Below, one piece after another: positions 23,389-37,600 of a stretch of 64,000 nucleotides of DNA. Location: the NCBI GenBank assembly GCA_914767715.1, contig OU612066.1, positions 25,826,283-25,890,282 of the forward strand. The letters are read 5' to 3'. How positions within the stretch are numbered: position 1 is the stretch's first letter; each line of letters opens with the position of its first letter. The stretch is from Membranipora membranacea (Eukaryota > Bryozoa > Gymnolaemata > Cheilostomatida > Membraniporidae). A model generated the notes under the pieces. That model saw nothing but the letters and a program-made list of their open reading frames with translations, searched no databases and was not told the DNA's origin. Position numbers and translations under genes: made by a program.

Positions 23389-26300
23389 CTTGTATGAAGG
23401 TGTGTTAATGGTGTTGGTGAGGAGTTCTCAAGAAAATATATGAAAATGTAAATGCCGCTAAAATACTGAAGTATAAAGGACTTGAATCTTAATTGCACTA
23501 GTCAAAACCCTTCTATTGAATTTTCAAAAATTATAATTCAACAATGGTTTAACCAACATATTCAACAATTGTTTTTATAAAATATGCATCAGAATTGCTG
23601 ATGAAAGATGGTTTAAATCGGGTTGCATACTTTAGTCCCTCACCAATCTTATATATATTGGATCATTATTGAGTTTAATATAGGTTTGGAACGATTTGAT
23701 ACGCATCTATTTAAATATCTTTCCACCGCCAGCAGCACAATGAACTTGTCATACCGATTCAACGGATAAACACGTCACATGTAATGATCTAATAATCTGA
23801 AATTTGGTGCTCCAAACGCCATATAAGGCAACTTACTTGGCTTGCGCTGACTGTCAAGATGTTTTTTTGCGGTTTCAGCAAAATTCTGTTGATGGGAAAG
23901 TCTAAGGGAAAGGGAAGTGACCATTTAGCTTGGGTTTTAAGCATTTTGAATTTAGATCACTAAAATACCATTAAATTTAAACCTAACGTGAGAAAAAATT
24001 GTGTTTCCCCCCTATGGCGGGTATTTCTGGCGACTGGGTATTACATCCATCTTTCTAAAATAGTCGATGTCACATTATTCATATAACTGCTGTACAACCT
24101 CGTTGCGTCATGAGGGATGCACTGAATTAGGAATGGCACTGAGCCTGTATCTAATAGTCTATAGTTTCCAGTTTGCAGTATCTATATTTTTATAGGTAGA
24201 TACATTATGAATCTGTTGTCCTTTCACAAAGTCATCATATACATGCCCTATACCCCCTCAGTAAATTTCTTCATTAATTTCCAGCAAGAGTGATTTGCGT
24301 GCTTGATCGCAGATAGTTTGAAAGACAAGGGGACAGATAAGTTTCTGTATACAAAATAAATGATTAGTTTTTCAGAGGTTTTGCATATTTGGATAACATT
24401 ATGTTGCTTCAAGGGTAGTGGTAAGTGGGTATGTAATAGGACATTTTATCGCAGCAAACACCCCTCCCCACCCCGATAGCTGTAGATGTGGTCAATCATG
24501 CCATCTAAGAACCACTGTGGCTTCACTAAATTTTGCATTTGCAATTGACCTACCACTACCAGTATCCACTTTGTTGTCAGGAATAGATATAAAAAGAAGG
24601 ACTAAACATGTCTTTCAAAAGGTACATAAAGCGCACTCTTCATCATTGCCATCATGAGAACATGGGAACTGAGATGAATGGAAAAATTCCTTTCAATACT
24701 ATTGAGGGGAGGGGGAATGTCTGCAAAATCGTTGCATTTATCATTTGTAAGTCATCTGATTAAAACCAGACACATATGAGGGTGCTCCAAAATTCTAATG
24801 CCTATTTCAACAACCCTGGTGCATATGTTATTGTTTGTATCGTTTATTTTTTCAGGTTAAAGGTTGAGGTAAACAAATGAGATATTGATCAATCTGGACA
24901 AATCACACCATCATCCTTGAGTTGAGCTTCCATATTTAAAGAATTGTTTTATCTGTTATGGCTATTAGATCATCAACCAAATAGGAAAAGTTGTAAAAAA
25001 GTGGACATTTTACCGGAGTTGACATCTGACTAGCACATGTCACAGCATGACCTGTTCCATCATGATCAAACAAGCATTATGTTTCATATTATAGATAATA
25101 TTAGAAACCGAGCATATTCCAAACTCTTTCTAAAATACCCTGGATACACCCTTTGCATGTTAGTGATAGCTTACCTAAGGATTTTATCACATACCCTGCA
25201 ATATAGGTCAAACTGTTCTCTGAATCTAGGTTGTTTCTCCCAAATAATTCTCCTCAATAAACATCACCACTTTTACTGCCTGTTCATTAGTTAAACTAAG
25301 CGTTAGTATCACCTTCCCAAATTGACCTCCCTGTTTCAACCTAACCACCTATCTGTAAGTTGTTCATCCATGAAAAAAGACATTAAAACTCCCATTAACT
25401 CTGCTTTACTTAGAAGTAGTACATACTAATAAAAGAATCAAAGATACATATATTATACATAGACTACCAAAAATTATGGTTTATGAAACTTCTGTCGTTT
25501 TGTTGAGAAACTATCGAGCTGCCTTATACCATTGAAAAAAATCTTCAAGTGATATTACTGCAGGTGCGAATAGGAAGTATGGGATGAGTGCGGGTTTTCA
25601 ATTTATTGAATCCTGGAGTATGACGGATGAATAAGTGCTAGAAGTTATTTTTGTTGTTCATACCATAAAACTGTGCCAATTATGTTTTTGGTGCCATTAA
25701 GAATTTAAAGAACATTAAACATGAAACGGGACAATGCAAGTTACATCAAAACAAAAAAGCAAACCAGAACCAAACCATATTATATTATTTACTTCAGTGA
25801 ACCTCATGGAATTGTATGACATCTTGATGTTGAATAGTAAGATCTTTTCACATTATCGCTGATTACAAGTATGCTAAAGATGTTAACTCGTCGGTCAGCA
25901 AATCCGCGCTGAAAGGTACTATGATTAACAACGCTGTTCCCTGCACCACAATCAGCTATCACAACAATACAATGGCTCAAGTCACTAACAGCAATGACAA
26001 GCTTACCACAAACCAGATCCAGGATTGGGGTGCTAATCGATCCCCGCACTGACCGTAGTACTAGAAATATAATTGCACAAAACATCTTACTCCTCTTGTA
26101 AAGTTCTTGATATTACACTGGCATGGGGGTTAAAATTTGAGGTTGCTTCATTGATTAATTCCAAGTTTATCATTTTGTTAGACAACAATATTGATTCATA
26201 CAAGTAACACATTGGGGTGTAAATAAAGGACTTGGGCTGCAGCTGTTCCCCATCAAGCACCACTGATAGGTGTCGCAGCATGGGCACTCGCTACTACCCG

Positions 26301-27237
26301 GCCATGAAGAATATTGTTCCAATTCTCCATGGAGTCGAACTACTCATCCAAGACAGTTTTACAGTCTGATAGCTCAATTTATTTATTTCGCAAGTTACAT
26401 GTCGTAGAATAACTCTAGTGCGAAGTGCTTATGTTTAGACAGCTTGACCATTTCCAATAGATTGCAGCAATTCATTTTATCCTTACTCAAAGAATGGAAA
26501 TTATATAAACCATCTTAATTTAAACACAACAAATTAACATATTAATCTTGAATACTTAAAACAGAAATGTGTGTTGACACTGCAGAAGAGAATACCAATA
26601 AGTGGTTGAGTTGTCTTCACTTACTTGAAGAAGAGGCAACTCCCGAAACACCATAGTAATTTTAACTGGCAGTTGTGAGAAACATATGACAAGCTCTAAC
26701 AGTGCAAGAGGCCACGCAATGAAATGATGTATGTTCATGTATATTGTTTTGCAGCCTCACTATGTACGAAGAGTATATTTATAAGTTCTCTCTTCTACTA
26801 CTTCATATGACCATCAAACAGCGAGGGGACAGATTTTTCTCATCGACAATACAATACCTGGTTTACTCCTAATAATGGCAGCAAAAAAATTTGGTCATTG
26901 CTACCTTGATAATGAGGTGTCACAATGCATTACTGGTTCAAATATTTGGATATGGCATATCAGCACCATCCCAAAAGTTTGTTTTCATAATCAGAGAGAT
27001 TCTGAGAATCAGAGCTAGATATTATTAGCCAATATATATGAGTATAGAAATCCTGTGAGTTTAGTCGAGAGAGTGACACGGGTGCTCAGTCCCCTAGTGA
27101 GTATCATACACTGTATGACTGTTGTACGACTTTCGTGAGGAAATTAATATATTTATATGTCAACTGCGGCGTGACCAGTGGATTGGGATGAAGGCAATTG
27201 GATAAGACTTGTTCTAGGTTACACCCTGTTTCTTTAT

Positions 27238-27480
27238 ATTCAGCACGTTGTTATACCCTTGAAACACCTTTTATTTCAACTCTTAATATTTCACTCATTA
27301 AAAGCAATTTTTAGAAGAAATGAGGATCTGCTGCCGCGCTGCCGCAGACATGAACGCTACAACTGTGTACAACCGTAATTTTGGATTCACCACGTTGTTC
27401 CACCCTAGAAACACCTTTTATTGAATTCTTAACATTTCACTTATTATATGCAATTTTGAGAAATATTGCGGATATGCTGC
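27238..27480 (+). repeat. tandem duplication, about 145-bp unit, two copies
   Basis: CAGCACGTTGTTATACCC...AAACACCTTTTATT...GATCTGCTGCCG at 27240-27336 is repeated as CACCACGTTGTTCCACCC...GATATGCTGCCG at 27387-27480. Confidence 0.7.
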
Positions 27481-27654
27481 CGAAAGACAGTATCATACTA
27501 ACCTCATAAAGATCTGACATTATACTTACTGAAAATTTAAAAATTTGTCCTGATCTAACACGAGCAGACTTCTGCAAGTTTACTTGGTAAATAAATTGGC
27601 AAGTCAACAAAATCCCCACAATGCAGTTTCAACCTGGAATTCCCTGAAGATTAC

Positions 27655-27860
27655 ATTAGTAAGATTACACAGAATAGGAGTTATGTCCCACACATATAAT
27701 GAAAAAACAAAACACCTTTTAATTTCTAAATATGACCACTACAACTGGGTACACCCGGTGAATTTTACAGAAGAAACATAAATGAAGTATAATATGCGAT
27801 CAGTTTCCTGCCATCAAAAATTGTCCGTGCCATTATTTTATAGAGCAGTTACAGCTAGGC
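27655..27860 (+). repeat. dispersed repeat V, copy 1
   Basis: AGGAGTTATGTCC, then TTTCTAAATATGACCACTAC, then GAAGTATAATATGCGATCAG and CCATCAAAAATTGT. A diverged copy lies at 54750-54920. Confidence 0.6.
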
Positions 27861-28631
27861 TGCTTCTGGCCTAACCTGGATCTGGAGGCTCCTAAGAGAC
27901 CTGAGAATTTGCCATAGTGTGTGCACCACGACCTCCTCTGCCTCTGCCTCTACCGCGGGCGTGTCCTCCAAATTGATTATGATCTCTAATATTACCATGT
28001 TGACTGGTTTTCATGTTATCACCTGATTAGGTCAGGTCATAAATCACAGGGGTGTACAATTCGCCATAAGGACAAGGTGGCTGTTTTGGGTTTGTCAGCA
28101 GTGATATGATATTGATACTCTGCTGCGCCACGCGGTGCTGATATTGAAATTGTGTCTGTTTTTGCAGATTTAGATATTTATTACAATTCTCGCCTCTCCA
28201 GCACAGTACCAAAAACACATCTTTACATGTTGATTACCAGCCCTGATGCTGAGATAATAATGTGCAATACAGTAAAATATTATATAACCGTCTGAACAAT
28301 GAACTTATCTTCTGAACTCAGTTAGGGCCTTAGCCATACAATAAAATGGAATCAAGTCATAGCAACAGAGAGACAAATTCATTAACAATGAATTCGATTA
28401 GACAAAGGGTGCCTCAAATCACAGCTTGACTAGCTATCATCTGGTCAAATCAACAACAAGCAGGAGCTGTGAAGAGATGAAATTGATCCAGCTCACTGGA
28501 GGAATATTTATCGATGGGTTTTTCATGATAGAATAAGAATGATTTTATTAGCTACCCCAAGCTGGCAGTTACGGCTAAGTTTTATTTCATTCGTTGTAGG
28601 AGACTTCGCAAGAGCAGCAACAGAAATCATC

Positions 28632-31600
28632 ATGGGTAACACAATATGTAGAGGATCTGATAATCCTACAGAAAACACGACGCACACGATCCATGTTAAG
28701 ACCGGCGATAAAAAAGGAGCAGGCACTGATGGAAATGTAAGTTGTTTTGCCAGCGTCAATTCTAACACACTGGGTTTTGTTGTGCATTGCTAATCTTTTT
28801 CGGGTTGCTACAAAATATCTATAATCGCATCACATCACAGTCACAGAAAATTAGACCATTCAGAAAATTAAAGAGAAAACAAAGTGTATTTGCTGAAACC
28901 TTAAATGTTCAACAAAAGTTGGTTGACCATACAATATCTGCCTTCAAAAACTCCCTACAAACAAACACATCAACTCTGGTATCAGCGATTTTTGATAGAC
29001 ATTCGTTTGAATGGATGGATTAAACCTAATCATTTTTGACTCATTAAGATCTGAGGTTTAATTAATCATCGGATTAATTAAGATCGGATTGCCATTAAGA
29101 TCGGATGGCAATGAGAGTCTATTGGATCATATTTATGCAAGCAAAAACTTAGAAGTTGAAAAATCTGGAGTTTTGACTTGTGATAGAACTGTTTCTGATC
29201 ATTACGCTACCTTTGTAATATTAAAAGTTAATAAAATAATAAGGCCTAGACGAAAACTCATACATTTCCGCGACTTTAAATCTATTGATAAAATTGCTTT
29301 CTTTAATCATGCTAAGTCATTGCCTTTTTTACAACTTTGTTCTGATACATCTAGGAGCCTTGATGAGAGAATTGATTTATTTGATTCACTCATCTCAAAT
29401 CTATTGAACAATCATGCACCTATCATGACTAGGAGAATACGTCACCACAAAAATCCATGGATGAATAGCTCACTGCTTCGATTGATACGTTTCAAAAATC
29501 AGACCTACAAATCCATTTTCAAATCTCCCAAATATTCAACCTTCAACATTAGATGACTTTAGAAAACTTAAAAGCTATACACTAAATCAGATTAGAAAAG
29601 CCAAAAAGTATTATTACATTCATAAACTAAATGATTCTAAATCATCCTTCTACCAAACATGTGGAACTCTTTTGGGAAAAGCGGACAAGAAAAGTGAAAT
29701 TGACTCTTTAGTGTTCAATAACACTTTAGTAACAGATGAAAAAGAGATCGCTAATACATTTAACACCTTCTTCACGTCAATTTGCTCTAAACAGAAACTG
29801 GATGTCAAGGATGCATGTCAACATATGACGTATAAAACTCCTCTAACCAAGTTTGAATTTACTAAAATTTCAACTGAACAAGTACGTCTCAAACTTCTTT
29901 CAATGTCTCCAAAAAGAGAGGAGGTGTTGAAAAAATTCCAACTTTTATATATCAAATCTTATCAAACATTATTGCTTTACCTATAACAATTCTCATCAAT
30001 GAAAGCTTTCTCACAAAAAGTTTTCCTAGTTCTTCAAAAATGGCATTGGTTACACCTATCTTCAAGAAAGGTGACCATACAAATCCCTCTAATTACAGAC
30101 CAATTTCTTCACTGCCAATTATGTCTAAAATCTTTGAAACATTTATGAATGACCAACTGTCTACATTCCTTACAAGTCATAAATTACTGAATATTAGACA
30201 ATTTGGATTCCGTAAGAGCCATTCTTGTGAGCAGCTTTTACTCAGTCTTCTAGATGTCTGGAAATCAAAACTTGATTCTTCTTCACCTTGCTATATTTCA
30301 GCATTATCATTGGATGTTAGAAAGGCATTTGATTCAGTAAATCATCAACTTTTGCTCACCAAATTAAAATATCTCGGTATAGCAGAATCTGCTCGATCAA
30401 TGCTATCGTCCTATTTAAATAATAGATTTCAGTGTTTTAAAGTTGGCAATGCCACATCTGGAGTTCTAAATATTAAAAGTGGTGTTCCTCAAGGTTCAAT
30501 TTGGGGCTATTGCTTTTCAATATTGCCATAAATGATCTATTAGGTAAATTTTCAAATTCATTTGCCTTTGCTGATGATACTTTGATTTTTGAGATATCCG
30601 ATTCTCTAAATGATATATGAATATATATATATATATATATATGAATATCAAAATCAGAATCTCTTGTTACAATGGTAACAAATTGGTATTCTGTCAATGG
30701 TTTTAATCTAAATTTAGACAAAACCCAGTTTTGTGTATTTTCGAACAGAAAGGTTGAAACAATGCCTAATCTTGTTTCAAATAATGTACAAATCAAATCA
30801 GCAACTTCAATTAAACTCTTAGGCGTGATCTTGGACCAGCATCTGTCATTGAAAACCTATGTTGAGTCCCTGGTAATAAAATCTAAAAGAGTTTTATTCT
30901 GTCTCTCTAAAATTCGAAAATTTGTCAATCCTTCACATCTGCTTCAAGCTTATAAATCATATGTTCGTCCCATCTTGGAGTATTGTTCTTCTCTGTTATT
31001 AAATACTTCTGATTACAACTCTAACTTGTTAGAACTTTGTCAAAACAGAGCCATCAGGATAATTCTTGGTACCAACTCATTTTTTTTCTATCTCAACTGG
31101 TCGTGCGATTTTGAATCTTTCCACTCTGGGTGACAGGAGGAGGGCAACTTTTGATAGGTTTGTCAAAAATGCCACTCTAGGCAAGAACACCTCATTTTTC
31201 ATCCTTAAACTAATCAATTCCTGCAAAATGCACAATAGAGTTTTGCGGTCAGGACGTAGAATAATTAAACCAAAATATAGGACCAAATATGGTAAAACAA
31301 GATTTTTAAACCAATTCATTTCATTTCATTAATCATACATATCAATCAATCACAAGCATACTGTAAAAATTTTTCTCCCAACTGATTATCATTTCTGTCC
31401 TTATCTATAAATATTTTTCTTTCTTTTTTGTTTTGTTTATGAGGTCAAAAAATTGTTATTTTCCTTTGTTTATGACATACTTATGCATATGAAAACCTCA
31501 ATAAAAACATTATAATAATAATAATAATAATTTCAGCCATCTTTAATCAAAATATGAATGAAAAAATCACTGAAGTTTAATTTCCTGTTGTTAATTTTAA

Positions 31601-34600
31601 CACGTAGAAACACAAGCTTAAGCTTTATAATTGCCGATTAAGGTCACTGCAGGACACCGCAGGACTGATAACATTCTATGCTGCCAATGTCAAACCCGTT
31701 CTTTCCTACGCCTGCCCAGTATGGTTTCAGTTTATCTCCGAAGCCGATAAATAGAAACTAGAGAAAGTGCAGAGATACGCTACACAAATGATGATGCCAC
31801 ACATAGAGCACTATGACGATAGACTGACCAAGCTAGCCTTACCCTATATATCCGCCTTCTTAATGTCTCTATGCAGCAAACACTTTTTAAAAATTTCAAC
31901 CGATAATACCCATCCGCTGAACAATAGAATCAGACCTAACACTCAAAGAAAATCCGCCCGTAAAGCAGTTATCGACAAATACTGACCCAGCAAATGCCGC
32001 ACTGTAAAACGGCAGAACAGCTTTTTTGAATTCTATATGATATTTTTCACCTAGTGCAATATTTTTCCATCAATTTTTATGTAAACATTTTAATTTTGTC
32101 AACCTTTTAAGGAGTGATACCGGAAATGTCTAAATAAACAAACATCAAACATCAAACTGAAAAATATGTCATTCAGGGAAAAGGTGACAATCAAGAATAG
32201 CTAAGTCTATGTGTAAGGTTGTGGGACAATACAATACCAATACAATACCATATGACTTACATTCTCATTTAAAATGAGTATATAGGTCCTTATGAGAATA
32301 GGATTAGATTATTTAGTAGGATATTTCTCTGATTGGGTTCACTTCACTTTTGCTATCAAGCAGTCCGCTAACCAATTTTGCAGATCAGCTCAGGTAGCTT
32401 TATCAGGGTAATAATATGTGGGCATACATGACAATGAGTGCTTAGGCACAACTGATCTTGAAATACGTTGTCCATTGCACCACTCCACTGTGTCTGACTG
32501 TCTAAAACACGGTATACTTATTTGCCTGTTTTCACCCTGAGGTATCATTCACATTGGATCAGGCGGTCGACATAGTCAACCCTCAAACTCCTCTTCAAAA
32601 GATATTACGGCGAAACAACTAGCTAAATTTTCTTAGTTACTACAATAGGAATAGAATGGTAACATTTGCAAGGAAATCGATCAACGCTGGAATAACATCT
32701 TTAAAAAACTCACAAATTGGTACCCACATTCAGTGACAGAAAACCTAATTGATTACTACCATTGCATTCCAATTTTGGTTGATACTGTGATAAAAAAGAC
32801 AGATTAAATCAAATCTCCGATCTTATTGCGTCTAATCATATTAATCTTAAATCCTTATGTAGATATTTGTCAGCATGGCTGACGGCAGCGGTAAGTGGTG
32901 TGAGGAGAGGCTGATCGACACCAAATGGAAGGATGACTTTGAGAGGGGTAATGTTGATGTGTTCCATGTAGAGTTCCCTAAGTTAGGACGCGTACAGGAA
33001 ATTTGTATAAGGAGAGATCATAAATGTAAAAGCGATGCATGGTGGGTAATTCAGTATATAAGATAAGGATGCGGCAGCAATCACTGACACCTTTGAATAG
33101 TTTGAGGCGCCGATGTAGCAGTTTGTACAGCTTTGTGTTTTTTTTTCACTCATGTTTATCTAGTGGGTCATTTGAAAATATCTGCAGAATTTTAATGATT
33201 TATCTCCACATCCTTACAAACTTTAGTATTCTGTTTACGTTGTGTATTTAACGGAAGAAAACCACAACTGATTACCTAGCATAGCTCAACGCGAACTGAT
33301 CCTTTGGGTTCAGTGCTACCTGGCAGGTGTTTCGATGGCTCAAAAGGCTCTGAAAATCAGGTCGACCTCAAAATTCACATGGAAACATGGTGCTGCTTCA
33401 GCGCTGTTGACTTATGTCCAATATCTATATCTATAGGTTTTTAGAGACAGTCAAAGTGGAACATCGAGCCGCGAAAGCTGTGAGTATATTCCCTGTAATT
33501 CGCTGGATGAACGCTGACGACAAAATCCTTCTCAGTGAGTTTGATTGCTCGCTGCCTTCTGATGATAAGAACCCAGAGCAGAGAAAGAAGGAGTTAGATA
33601 AGAAGAGAGAGATATACAAATTGGTAGAGAAGGTAGATGGAGGTCCTAAACAAGCGGACACACTACCGGATGATGAGAAATTCTCTAATGAGTATAAGGT
33701 TAGTCCGATATCAACATTTACTAAACTTTTATTGTAATGTTTTTGTTTTCTCCTATTAGAAAAGTGGATATATTACCCTAGTTAATCAAATATTGTGAGT
33801 TAGAAGGGCAAATAAAAACTAACAAAAAATGAAAATTGTGGAAGATAGCAATTAGTTTTTTTTCAATTATTTTAGCAAGGAACAAAGTGGATCATAGTGG
33901 TCAGGGGGAGGCAATAAATCACTATGATCCACTATGATCTCAATTTTCAGAGTTTGCATCAGTTTTACTGCAATAAGGTTCATAGGCTGTTATATTTATT
34001 ATGCCCTAATAACATTTCAGCCTGAGATCTTTAAAACCATACCAAACATGGCCTAGTAGGACTGCCACTTTAATAATTAACAATAATACGCTTGAGGGGA
34101 GGGCAACTGTACCAGCTCCAGATTACAGATTACAAAAACACTGTGTTTATAACACCTGGAGGACAGGTTGGACGAGGCAAGAATTGATCGGTTGGAGACC
34201 CTTTGGAGGGTTAATCACCGCTAGTTTATGAGGGCTAAATAACTTGACCGATGAAACACTAAAAGAATTTGTACCACAAGACTCGCCTCCCACATTTCCT
34301 AGATAAAATTGTCAGGTGGTTTGAGGTCACCACAAAACTATGAGGGTATCTACTTCCATCACCTCTAAGTTCATCAAAGTTTCATTTTTATAAAAGCATA
34401 AATAGATAATAAAAATGATCAGATCTTTACTTTGAAAATATCTTCACAATTTCTTGAGTTTTGCTATTTTATATACGGAAAATTTCAATAATATAGGATA
34501 ACCCCACCTCCCTCCATATTCATCCAATATGAAACCCCTCAGATAGCGATAGAAGTCATAATGCGGACACACAATCCTAGTCTGAGCCCCTCCAGACTTT

Positions 34601-37600
34601 TGCCCCTCGCCTGACGGCCCAAGTAAGCCATTTATTATTATATTGAATAATTCAGTTCCCCAGTCACGGCTGTAAATATAAAAGTCTTGGAACCACATGC
34701 TATCGATCAATAGAATAGACTTTGCACCTCTATTTTGAGCAAAAATCTCAATGCTTACACACGATCATGAGGGTCACATGTGATTAAAACTGAAGCATAC
34801 ATCCAATGACTCTCTCTACATCGGAAACAAAGATAGGTACAAAAACATGTATAACTGAAAGCCAGCATGGCCATTGCCTGCATTCGAAGGTTGATAACAG
34901 CTGCTCATTTATGGGGGTAAAACTGAACCACTTGCATGGAATATTTGTTCCTCAGTGAACTGAACTGATCCAATGCCATCTCATTTCCTTTTGGAAAAAT
35001 CCGCTGATGTTTTTCGACGAAAGAGACAAAAACCTTGGAAAATATTAATTGTCTGAATCGGTTGTTGACATATCACGGTAAATGTACTGTTACGACAGCC
35101 AGCCGTGCTATTCAAGTCAAACAGTTGTGTTTTAATTGATCTTGCTTTATACAAGAAGTATGGTCCTTGCTCTATTGCCAACCAGAACAGAGAAGATCAT
35201 TGACAATGGTAAACATTAAAAAATTGTTGAGAAAATTAGCAATAATAACACCAATCAGCTTTTTTAAACGGATTGTTTGAATAGATCTTTTAGATTTTTA
35301 TATTATATCTTTTATTTTTACAACAGAGCGCTAAACTAGCAAATGATTTTACCACCAATTGTACAACACAATATAAATACAAACATACATAGCAATTGAA
35401 GAAATGTGTTGGTAACAGTACTAAATTACAATAAGTACAGGTTATTGTCTGAAGATAGATTCCATTCATCTGATAATATAATGTTCTGAGAATCACCACC
35501 GTTTGAGTTTGAATCGCAGTACAAGAAGTAACAGGTGGTATGGTCCTTGCTCTATTGTCAACCAGACCAGAGATGATAATTTACAATGGTAAAGACTATA
35601 AAATTGTTGAGAAAATTAGCAGTAATGACACCAATTAGTATATATATATATTATATACATTTTTTTATTGCAACAACCATCATCCGAAGATGTTCTCCCT
35701 GATGTGCAAAGAAAACAAAAACAATAAAAATAAAATCAAGGGAATAAAACTCAATTCAATGAAAACAAATGTATTGACAATGCAAATTTAAATGTATGTA
35801 AAGGAAATGTAAAGGAAAAATGTATGCAGTAAAGGAAAAAATGTGCGGGCAACAGGACTAAATTACAATAAGTACAGGTTATTTGTCTGAAGATAGATTC
35901 AATTCATCTGATGACATAATGTTCTGAGAATCACCACCGTTTGAGTTTTAATCGCAGTGGATGATAAATATCTGAGTGACATATAAGAAGATTATTCTCC
36001 GGACATGAAAGGAAACTTCTGCTGCTTCAGTTCTTCAGTTTGTCTTTTTGTAGCACGACATTGTCGCAATGAAGCTCAAGTTGTTTGCCCAGGCGACATG
36101 GGTGAAACTGACAACTAGTAACTTTGACACGCTGGACGACTTCAACAACATTTACAACAAGAAACTCCTACCCATTCCTTATGTAAGTTTTTATAGATGT
36201 TACCACCAGAAAGTTAAGGTACTCAGATAAGATGTCTAGACTTACGTATAACCTGTCAAACCTTGTAAGCCTCTTGATACTGAACAAGGAACGGATCCCT
36301 GTTTCCTTGATTACAGATTTGAACTGCATATTACTAGACCATAGGGATTGATTAGTTGAAGACCACTGACTTATGTTAATGTTGTTTGATGATATTCATA
36401 GGCGTACCTACCGTTCGTTCGTAGAGGATATTCTTGTATACAAATTAGGAAAAGGTTACAATTTTGCACAAGATTGAAATAGCGGTATTCATAGCTTGCT
36501 CACCTTCACCCTGCCTGGCACATGATCTGATTGTTTAATACCAACTTCTACCTTAGATAGCGAAGATCGGTGATAGCCAACATTAAGTCACCCCCAAAGT
36601 AGCTAAACTTAACTGTAGCTGATATTATACTCCCAGTGGTAAGATACTGTAATGATATCTTCTCTCATTCAGGGTCAGCAGAGCTGGAAGAGTGATGAGG
36701 AGTTTGGTAACCAGCGGCTCTCAGGCTGTAACCCTACACTACTCAAACGCTGTCAACAGATACCTGACAAGTAAGCTATTAGTTGTCTCTTCTCTTTTTA
36801 ATCCATGTCAAATGTTGTCAAAATGTCAAAGGGTCAAAGGGTCAAGTTCGCCTGGTTCGCTGGTGTTGTGAAGGGATGGGAATGTTATTTATATTGATAT
36901 GCTACTTCTATGAACCAGAGAAAGCTTGAAGCACTTATACGGGGGTATTTGTTGTGTTTATGTTCCGAGAATGTGTATCTGTTTGCATCAGCGTGTAGCG
37001 TCCATTTGATTGATCAATGCTAGCTATTAGGATTAACTATTAACTATTTGTCGTCTCACTCCAATCTCAGAAGAACTTCATTTGTCCACACGGCCCGATT
37101 ATTATCTGCTCTTGTGTAACTACAGACTAGCCGTGACGGAGGAGATGATTAAACCATTCCTTGAGGGTAAGAGCTTAGAGGAAGCACTGGAGAAGAAGAA
37201 ACTTTATTATATGGATCTGACCTACATGTGTGATATCAAGATTACTCATCCAGGAAAGGTGTGTTTTTTGTCAGACATGTTTTTGTAGACATTCACATGT
37301 CAATCGACTTCGCCAAAATTTCATTAGGGAAAAGAAGTGAGTAGAAACTGTAGGCAATAGTGACCAAAAATTGCTTAACTACACTGCGGCATAATACACC
37401 CACAACGGGCATGCATGATGTAAAATAGTATCCAACTTGCTAATTCTGACCAGATTATCACTGTTGTGTCTTCCCATCAGGCCACTGCAAGATAAAGCTA
37501 AATAGCTCAATCATGCAGCGTGATATTCAGAGATTAGGCATCTGCAAAGTATGATTCTAAAAATATGTGTTACTATCATACCTAATTTCTGATAGTCACG

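Larger units (their letters stand above)
23450..28020. other. gene-free spacer
   Basis: Scattered frames of 60-95 codons on both strands lack motifs. Apart from the two repeat entries at 27.2-27.9 kb I see nothing assignable. The right boundary is where homology to the LOX 5' flank begins. Confidence 0.35.
28027..36200 (+). repeat. inverted-duplication arm 2 (LOX-B exons 1-4, introns and 5' flank)
   Basis: Reverse-complement partner of 2430-7255. Homology includes the 5' flank, all of introns 1-3 once inserted elements are discounted, and exons 1-4. Later exons 5 and 6 also match, so the duplicated unit once extended at least to exon 6. Confidence 0.8.

Noticed and set aside
23135-23443. 102-codon frame
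   Set aside because: It runs through direct repeat X and the TGGCATTATG tandem repeat; low-complexity artefact.
24418-24657. 79-codon frame with a Cys-rich patch (DSCRCGQSCHLRT)
   Set aside because: No start context, splice context or family match that I can support.
28523-28787. Minus-strand frames across LOX-B exon 1
   Set aside because: They are antisense shadows. The same antisense frame appears at the other exon-1 copies (for example 13851-14114), and the plus-strand exon matches the PLAT start.
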